The notes beneath the pieces were generated by a model. It was not told where the DNA came from and made no database searches. It saw nothing but the letters and a program-made list of their open reading frames with translations. Shown piece by piece: positions 59,339 to 64,000 of a stretch of 64,000 nucleotides of DNA. Numbering within the stretch: position 1 is the first letter of the stretch; each line of letters starts with the position of its first letter. Both the position numbers and the translations under genes were made by a program. The DNA is from Pseudomonas rustica (GTDB lineage Bacteria > Pseudomonadota > Gammaproteobacteria > Pseudomonadales > Pseudomonadaceae), in assembly GCF_018336155.1 (NCBI RefSeq), contig NZ_JAGYHF010000011.1, forward strand, positions 1 to 64,000, in the 5' to 3' direction.

Positions 59339-59821
59339 TCAGTTGCGCAGGTGGGTCAGCGGCAGTTCGGTGCTGTTGAGCACCTGATTCAGCACAAAGC
59401 TCGAGCGTACGCTGGTCACGCCTTCAATGCGTGTGAGGTGCCCCAGCAACAACTTCTGATAGTGATCCATATCCGGCACCACCACTTTCAACTGGTAATC
59501 CGCATCCACACCCGTCACCAGGCTGCACTCCAACACCTGCGGCAATGTGCGAATCGCCGCTTCGAAATTCTCGAAGCGCTCCGGCGTATGCCGATCCATG
59601 CCGATCAGCACATAGGCAGTCAAACTCAGCCCAAGCATCTTGCGATCGAGCAACGCGACCTGACGCGAGATATAGCCGTCGTCTTCCAGTTGCTTGACCC
59701 GGCGCGAGCAAGGCGAGGGTGACAGACCGATGCGCTCGGCCAGCTCCTGGTTGGAGATGCGGGCGTCGCGCTGCAATTCCGCCAAAATGCTCAGGTCGTA
59801 ACGGTCGAGTTTGCTCATCAA
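59339..59821 (-). CDS. Lrp/AsnC family transcriptional regulator
   Basis: A 160-residue feast/famine regulator. The N-terminal helix-turn-helix (about 1-60: LDRYDLSILAELQRDARISNQELAERIGLSPSPCSRRVKQLE) is followed by an RAM/AsnC ligand-binding domain (about 70-150) with GVDADYQLKVVVPDMDHYQKLLLGHL. The ligand is probably an amino acid. It is divergent from the unannotated multi-hairpin region at 59937-60133; whether it controls that is unknown. Confidence 0.92.
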   Translation of the reverse strand: MMSKLDRYDLSILAELQRDARISNQELAERIGLSPSPCSRRVKQLEDDGYISRQVALLDRKMLGLSLTAYVLIGMDRHTPERFENFEAAIRTLPQVLECSLVTGVDADYQLKVVVPDMDHYQKLLLGHLTRIEGVTSVRSSFVLNQVLNSTELPLTHLRN

Positions 59822-59936
59822 TCTGTCCTTGGTTGTAACTATTGCGGCGGATTATCTATCCAGGGTTAAAAATTGCGCAAGTGGTGTTTATTTCAGAAAT
59901 CTTCGCAATCCTCTGTCGCGGCCTCAGGCCTATTCT

Positions 59937-60133
59937 TATTACCAGAATCACTGCTCGGTAACACAGTCCACGCGGCCCGCCCTATAAGGCCTGCCGCGGC
60001 CGCCACCCCCACCGGGGTTGTGCCGGCCCCCGAGCTGCACACTGTCCAGAAGACGGCGTGAGGTGAGCCGACGTCATAAGCGTCGAGCCAGGACGAAGTT
60101 CTCTAAAGGGAGGCCGACGGGTCTCCCTTTTTT
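59937..60133 (+). ncRNA. Candidate structured RNA (leader or small RNA) ending in a terminator
   Basis: Five potential stems occur in order: TTACC/GGTAA (59937-59961), GGCCG/CGGCC with inner CCCC/GGGG (59998-60028), CGGC/GCCG (60054-60070), GACG/CGTC (60070-60084), then a strong terminator at 60105-60133. No member of a known RNA family was recognised. A promoter could not be placed with confidence. Confidence 0.35.
60105..60133 (+). terminator. Rho-independent terminator
   Basis: AAAGGGAG and CTCCCTTT form an 8-bp stem with a 10-nt loop, followed by T. It ends the candidate RNA 133 bases before the DUF6515 start codon, well before any coding region, so whatever it terminates begins upstream in the 59.8-60.1 kb gap. 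Confidence 0.85.
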
Positions 60134-60265
60134 CTTGCCTGCGATTTCATCTTGCGGCGCTCAATAAATAAGTTGCGCGACTGATAACCTGTTGCAGAAC
60201 CGGATGTTCCCGACCCGGTCTTAGTTACAGGCCGCCCTTAATTACAGGCCTCAGTGAGGAAAAGC

Positions 60266-61381
60266 ATGAAGTCGCGCATCTGGCGTCTGGCCGGTGTTGG
60301 TGTGTTGTGTGTGAGTGTCAGTGTGCAAGCGCTGGCCGATGATCCAGAGAGCCGCAGCCCGAATGGCGGGCAGCACGGGCAGGGGCATCAAGGCAATAAC
60401 CAAGGGCATGGCGGCGATAATCAGCCGCGTCCGCAGAACAATCCGCAGCAAAACCAGCCGCGTCCACAAAATCAGCCGCCGCAGAATCAACCGCGCCCGC
60501 AGAACAACGAAGTCATTCGCGGCGACAACAGCCGCCAGTTCGAACACAACGGCCAGCCGCACAATAACAATGGTCAATGGCAAAACCATGACCAGAACCG
60601 GCCGGGCTACAACCCCAACCCGGTGCGCCAGCCACCACCGCCGCCGCAAATGCCGGCCAACAGTTTGCCGATCCAGTCGCGGCCCGACACCGTGCGCCAG
60701 ACTCAGGAACCGCGTCAGGGTTACTACCGCGACGAGCGTCCGCAAAACGGCTACAACAATAACAACCAACATTGGCAGACCAACAACCGGACCAATGACT
60801 ACCGGCCTAACGACAATCGCTGGCCGGGACGTCCCGACGGACATGGCAACGGTTGGGGCCCGGGCCCGCAATATCGGCCGGGGCATGTGATCGACCGCTT
60901 CCCGGATCGCGACTATCGCGTGCCGTATCGCGGGCAGGATTACTTCTATTCCGGCGGCTACTGGTACCGCCCGCAAGGCCCGCGCTACATCGTCGTGCAA
61001 CCGCCGCGCGGGATCCGCATTCAGTACTTGCCGGACTATTCGCGAGAAGTGTGGATCGGTGGTTCGCTGCTGTTTCTCGCCGCCGGTTCCTACTACGCCT
61101 ATCAGGAAGCGACGCAGGATTACGTGGTGGTCGAGCCGCCGGTGCAGCAACAGCCGCAACCACAACCGCAATCCCAGGGCTATGACGTCGAGGCCTATCC
61201 GGCCAACGGCCAATCGCCAGAGCAGGTGCAGCAGGATGGTTATCAGTGCTATCAGTACGCCGTGCAGCAAAGCGGTTTCGACCCGCGCACCGCGACCTAT
61301 CAACCGGCGCCTGAAGTGGTTCAGGCGTACCGACAAGCTCAGGGCAATTGCCTGAGCAGTCGCGGTTATCAGGTTCAGTAA
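60266..61381 (+). CDS. Secreted low-complexity DUF6515-type protein
   Basis: A 371-residue exported protein. A signal peptide (about 1-24, ending QALADD) is followed by a long Gln/Asn/Pro/Gly/His-rich region (about 25-215) with tandem QPRPQN-type units, then a folded part: FPDRDYRVPYRGQDYFYSGGYWYRP, a hydrophobic stretch EVWIGGSLLFLAAGSYYAYQEA (about 265), a QPQPQPQ linker and a C-terminal module with paired Cys (DGYQCYQYAVQQSGFDPR; YRQAQGNCLSS). I assign DUF6515 from memory of this layout. ATG at 60266 has GAGGA at proper spacing. Role unknown; it may coat or sit in the envelope. Confidence 0.82.
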   Translation: MKSRIWRLAGVGVLCVSVSVQALADDPESRSPNGGQHGQGHQGNNQGHGGDNQPRPQNNPQQNQPRPQNQPPQNQPRPQNNEVIRGDNSRQFEHNGQPHNNNGQWQNHDQNRPGYNPNPVRQPPPPPQMPANSLPIQSRPDTVRQTQEPRQGYYRDERPQNGYNNNNQHWQTNNRTNDYRPNDNRWPGRPDGHGNGWGPGPQYRPGHVIDRFPDRDYRVPYRGQDYFYSGGYWYRPQGPRYIVVQPPRGIRIQYLPDYSREVWIGGSLLFLAAGSYYAYQEATQDYVVVEPPVQQQPQPQPQSQGYDVEAYPANGQSPEQVQQDGYQCYQYAVQQSGFDPRTATYQPAPEVVQAYRQAQGNCLSSRGYQVQ

Positions 61382-61384
61382 AAG

Positions 61385-61452
61385 CAGCTGCGAGCTGCAC
61401 GTTTCGAGCTACAAGCTTGAAGCTTGCGGCTCGCGACTTGTCGCTGCTTTTA
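61385..61452. repeat. GCTTGAAGCTTG-type palindrome
   Basis: AAAAGCAG and CTGCTTTT are outer arms, with AGCTGCGAGCTGC and CAAGCTTGAAGCTTGCGG inside. It is a further class of Pseudomonas intergenic palindrome between the ends of convergent genes; its right part extends into the 3' end of the cation-efflux gene. Confidence 0.7.
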
Positions 61453-62317
61453 TCGGATCGGCGTGCACCAGCACTTCGGCGCGCGGGTAGGCTTGGTGGA
61501 TGGCATCGGCGGCTTGATCGCTGATGCCGTGTGCCACTGACAGCGTCAACTCTCCCGGCAATTCCAGGTGCAACTGCACAAACCAATGGTTGCCGGAGAT
61601 TCGCGTGCGCAAGTCATGCGCGCCCAACACACCTGGCACGCTGCACGCGAGTTCGAGCATGTGCTGACTGACGTCCGTCGGCAGCTCTTCATCCATCAAC
61701 ACCGAAAAACTTTCCCGGGCGATCTGGATCGCGCTCCACAGAATGTACGCAGCAATCCCCAAACCGAACCACGCATCCAGTTGATCAAGACCAAAACCAG
61801 CCAAAATCAGCGCAATCAGAATGCTGCCGTTGAGCAACATGTCCGAGCGATAGTGCAGCGAATCCGCGCGTACGGCATTAGAGCCAGTCTGCTTGATCAC
61901 CCGATGCTGCAACACCAGCAGCGCCGCCGTCAGCAGCAGCGAAAACACAATCACGCCGATGCTCAGCCATGGCGCGCCAAGCGGCTGCGGATCGCGCAGT
62001 CGTTCGTACGCCTGAAACGCGATCAACACCGCACTGCCACCGATGAACAGCGCCTGCGCCATGCCCGCCAGCGACTCTGCCTTGCCGTGACCATAACGGT
62101 GATCGTCATCCGCCGGACGCAGTGCGTAATGCACCGCCAGCAGATTGAGCATCGAGGTGATGCCATCCAGCGCCGAGTCGGTGAGCCCGGCGAGCATGGC
62201 CACCGAACCGCTCAGCCACCAGGCAATGGCTTTGGCGACGATCAGCGTGCAGGCGACCGCCACCGAGGCGCGGGTCGCCAGCCTTAGCAGGCGAGCGTGT
62301 TCGGGGCTGGAGGTCAT
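61409..62317 (-). CDS. Cation diffusion facilitator (FieF-like) transporter
   Basis: A 302-residue CDF efflux protein with about six membrane helices and a cytoplasmic C-terminal domain (about 215-295). The metal site has DSALD (LTDSALDGI, about 44) and HYRSD (about 155), the D-x-x-x-D / H-x-x-x-D tetrad of FieF (zinc, iron or cobalt). The C-terminal LEL-x-G segment binds further metal in relatives. It probably exports divalent metals with proton antiport. It is the next gene after a lipoprotein gene on the same strand. Confidence 0.93.
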   Translation of the reverse strand: MTSSPEHARLLRLATRASVAVACTLIVAKAIAWWLSGSVAMLAGLTDSALDGITSMLNLLAVHYALRPADDDHRYGHGKAESLAGMAQALFIGGSAVLIAFQAYERLRDPQPLGAPWLSIGVIVFSLLLTAALLVLQHRVIKQTGSNAVRADSLHYRSDMLLNGSILIALILAGFGLDQLDAWFGLGIAAYILWSAIQIARESFSVLMDEELPTDVSQHMLELACSVPGVLGAHDLRTRISGNHWFVQLHLELPGELTLSVAHGISDQAADAIHQAYPRAEVLVHADPIKAATSREPQASSL

Positions 62318-62329
62318 TGCGTTTCCTTT

Positions 62330-62749
62330 TTAAGCGGCAGGTTGCAGGCCGAACATCGCCAGTTGCTGCGTGCTGCCCTTGTGTTGAATCAGGCGCGGAT
62401 CATCCAGAGGGAAGTCACGTCCCAACTCGCTTTCGAGAATAGCCTGCAACTTGTGGTTATCGACCTGACCGTCCGGGCCGATGGCTTGTTTGAGTTTGGC
62501 CGGATCGATCTGCGCGGTGTGGCCTGGTTCGAAATAGATCGCACCGGTGGCGAAGTCGACGGCAAACGCGATCAGCCCGGGAATGATGTAGAACAGCAGA
62601 CCCACGGCATCGAGCACGGCAATCGCCGGGTCGACTTTGCCGTCAATCTGACCGCGACGATCCGGATAGAAAATCGAACCGCACGCCGTGATTTGCGTGA
62701 GCAGGGTGGCGACCAGTACACCGCCGATCAGGCGAAAAGGTAAGCGCAT
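62330..62749 (-). CDS. Predicted lipoprotein, function unknown
   Basis: A 139-residue protein. A signal peptide ends in a lipobox (ITAC, Cys about 23), followed by GSIFYPDRRGQ. A hydrophobic stretch IAVLDAVGLLFYIIPGLIAFAVDFATGAIYF (about 43-73) resembles YceK-type lipoproteins, which also end in a hydrophobic segment. The C-terminal half (DPAKLKQAIGPDGQVDNHKLQAIL) is helical and soluble. It precedes the CDF gene by 12 bases, suggesting one transcript, which could mean a role in envelope metal handling; that is inference. Confidence 0.8.
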   Translation of the reverse strand: MRLPFRLIGGVLVATLLTQITACGSIFYPDRRGQIDGKVDPAIAVLDAVGLLFYIIPGLIAFAVDFATGAIYFEPGHTAQIDPAKLKQAIGPDGQVDNHKLQAILESELGRDFPLDDPRLIQHKGSTQQLAMFGLQPAA

Positions 62750-62846
62750 GGGGAAATCTCCTGAGTCATTTGAAAACGAAGCGTAGTCGTCTGGAATTAA
62801 GACCCTGACGAACGCCCGGCAGTTCGCCGTTATACTCGCCGCTGGC

Positions 62847-63103
62847 AGGGCGTGCCCACAGTAAATTGCGGCCTCGTCTCACCCCTACCGAAATACGTTG
62901 AGGATTGAAGTTGTTTTCTCCAGATCGACACCGCGTGAAGGCTAATGAATCCTGTCGGGGTTCGGCCCTCCGGGCTAAAGCTGTGAGCGCGCCATGCTGC
63001 GTTGCGGGACTTGGCAAGGAAACGACCCTTACCTGCGTCCCGCGCCTTGCCTGGCACGCTCACAGCTTTAACGCGACTCGCAATTTACTGTGGGCACGCC
63101 CTG
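62847..63103. repeat. 257-bp element with nested perfect inverted repeats
   Basis: The outer arms (62847-62871 and 63079-63103) are 25-bp perfect inverted copies starting CAGGGCGTGCCCACAG. The inner arms TAAAGCTGTGAGCG (62976-62989) and CGCTCACAGCTTTA (63057-63070) are 14 bp. Inside these, GCGGGAC/GTCCCGC and GGCAAGG/CCTTGCC interleave. It looks like a MITE-type insertion or a very long cruciform. No transposase gene is present. It ends about 10 bases before the hrpB start. Confidence 0.75.
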
Positions 63104-63113
63104 GGGAGCTAGC

Positions 63114-64000
63114 ATGAATTCTTTGCCGATCGATGAAGTTTTACCCGCCCTGCGTGAAGCCTTGGCGACTCGCCATGAAGCCGTGCTCGAAGCACCGCCC
63201 GGCGCCGGTAAAACCACCCGCGTGCCGTTGGCGTTGCTCAATGAAGCGTGGCTGGCCGGGCAGACCATTCTGATGCTCGAACCGCGCCGCCTCGCCGCGC
63301 GTGCAGCCGCAGAACGGCTGGCCAGCGAGTTGGGCGAGAAGGTCGGGGAAACCGTCGGTTATCGCATTCGACTCGACAGCAAGGTTGGCCCCAACACACG
63401 CATCGAAGTGGTCACCGAAGGCATTCTCACCCGGCGTTTGCAGGATGATCCGGCGCTCGAAGGTGTAGGTCTGCTGATCTTCGACGAATTCCACGAGCGC
63501 AGCCTTGATGCCGATCTGGCGCTGGCCTTGAGTCTGAACGGTCGCGAGCTGTTTCGAGCTGAACAGCCGCTGAAGATTCTGCTGATGTCGGCCACCCTCG
63601 AAGGCGAGCGTCTGGCCGGGTTGCTCGATGACGCGCCGATCCTGCGCAGCGAAGGCCGCATGTACCCGGTGACGATGCGCTGGGGCCGACCGTTTCAGCC
63701 CGGCGAATACATCGATCAGCGGGTCACGCAAACCGTGCTCGAAGCGCTGCACGATGAAACCGGCAGCGTCTTGGTGTTTCTGCCGGGGCAGGCGGAAATC
63801 CGTCGCGTGCATCAACAATTGGTCGACGCGATGGGTGAGCGCAGCGATGTGTTGCTCTGCCCGTTGCACGGCGAACTCGACCTCAATGCGCAACGCGCGG
63901 CGATCGATCCGGCCCCGGTCGGCCAGCGCAAAGTGGTGCTGGCGACCAACATTGCCGAGACCAGTCTGACCATCAACGGCGTGCGTGTGGTGATCGATGC
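63114..64000 (+). CDS. hrpB: ATP-dependent helicase HrpB, 5' part only
   Basis: A DEAH-box helicase of the HrpB family, cut by the window edge after 295 codons (full length is usually about 840). Motif I is EAPPGAGKTTRVPLALL (about 26-42), motif II FDEFHERSLDADLAL (about 125-139), motif III LMSATLEG, and motif V-type ATNIAETSLTINGVRVVID near the edge. HrpB in other bacteria is an accessory RNA helicase without an essential role. GGGGAG just before ATG overlaps the end of the nested palindromic element. Confidence 0.93.
   Translation, partial: MNSLPIDEVLPALREALATRHEAVLEAPPGAGKTTRVPLALLNEAWLAGQTILMLEPRRLAARAAAERLASELGEKVGETVGYRIRLDSKVGPNTRIEVVTEGILTRRLQDDPALEGVGLLIFDEFHERSLDADLALALSLNGRELFRAEQPLKILLMSATLEGERLAGLLDDAPILRSEGRMYPVTMRWGRPFQPGEYIDQRVTQTVLEALHDETGSVLVFLPGQAEIRRVHQQLVDAMGERSDVLLCPLHGELDLNAQRAAIDPAPVGQRKVVLATNIAETSLTINGVRVVID

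Larger units (their letters stand above)
59822..60265. other. Unusual gap with several hairpins and a terminator
   Basis: Between the Lrp-type gene and the DUF6515 gene. No gene is confidently supported. A possible small + strand ORF exists at 59873-60061 (62 residues, N-terminal MRKWCLFQ, Ala/Pro-rich end); it has no visible Shine-Dalgarno and the low-GC start contrasts with a GC-rich end. A direct repeat TTACAGGCC (60225-60233, 60242-60250) lies just before the DUF6515 start. Confidence 0.35.

Noticed and set aside
1..64000. CRISPR arrays, rRNA and tRNA genes
   Set aside because: No regularly spaced repeats of the right size and no cloverleaf or rRNA-like sequence were recognised; the periodic signals found are palindromic intergenic repeats.

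Overview
The window is an ordinary, gene-dense stretch of chromosome from a fluorescent-type Pseudomonas (P. fluorescens group is the best guess). The base composition is GC-rich. Many gaps between genes carry the short palindromes typical of this group (core GTAGGAGCTGCCGAAGGCTG). From memory, gene order follows the P. aeruginosa PAO1 block from about PA4031 (ppa) down to PA3961 (hrpB). I count 61 protein-coding genes, the last cut by the window edge. I see no rRNA, tRNA, CRISPR array, complete prophage or transposase gene.

Layout. 0.4-4.2 kb: a lone phage-type repressor, ppa, mtfA, a DedA protein and an acetyltransferase. 4.3-12.1 kb: an ethanolamine module of eat-eutB-eutC, the acetaldehyde dehydrogenase exaC and a divergent sigma-54 activator (EatR type). 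Both catabolic units have near-perfect -24/-12 promoters, so their control can be read from the sequence. 12.1-23.4 kb: a 102-bp tandem repeat, mpl-ubiX-lipoprotein, a MORN-repeat/caspase-like lipoprotein, a MaoC hydratase, lrgA-lrgB, a LON-domain protein, a DedA-PAP2 fusion, mpg and proA. 23.4-34.6 kb: the long co-directional cell-wall and lipoate cluster nadD-rsfS-rlmH-mrdA-rodA-mltB-rlpA-dacA-ybeD-lipB-lipA, then an LD-carboxypeptidase. 34.8-47.8 kb: a second lytic transglycosylase, arfA, leuS-lptE-holA, an unknown small gene, a YdcF protein, and miaB / ybeZ-ybeY-corC-lnt. 47.9-64 kb: a DUF1820 protein, a Sel1 protein, thiD-thiE-hemL, the hybrid kinase LadS, an AidB-type acyl-CoA dehydrogenase, amn, rluE, a DUF2788 protein, an Lrp-type regulator, an unexplained multi-hairpin region, a secreted low-complexity DUF6515 protein, a cation efflux pump, a lipoprotein and the start of hrpB.

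How the genes work together. The ethanolamine genes form a complete route without a microcompartment: uptake (Eat), deamination to acetaldehyde plus ammonia (EutBC), oxidation to acetate (ExaC). The cell-wall cluster joins elongasome synthesis (PBP2, RodA) with trimming and cleavage enzymes (MltB, RlpA, DacA), next to ribosome and NAD housekeeping (RsfS, RlmH, NadD). LptE, Lnt and several lipoproteins add an outer-membrane theme.

Most interesting signals: the paired sigma-54 promoters with a palindromic candidate activator site; the MORN-C13 lipoprotein; arfA carrying its own near-perfect 12-bp hairpin inside the coding end; a 257-bp nested palindromic element abutting the hrpB ribosome-binding site; and a string of hairpins ending in a strong terminator between the Lrp-type gene and the DUF6515 gene. 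Functional calls come from motif reading and remembered family knowledge, not from database searches.
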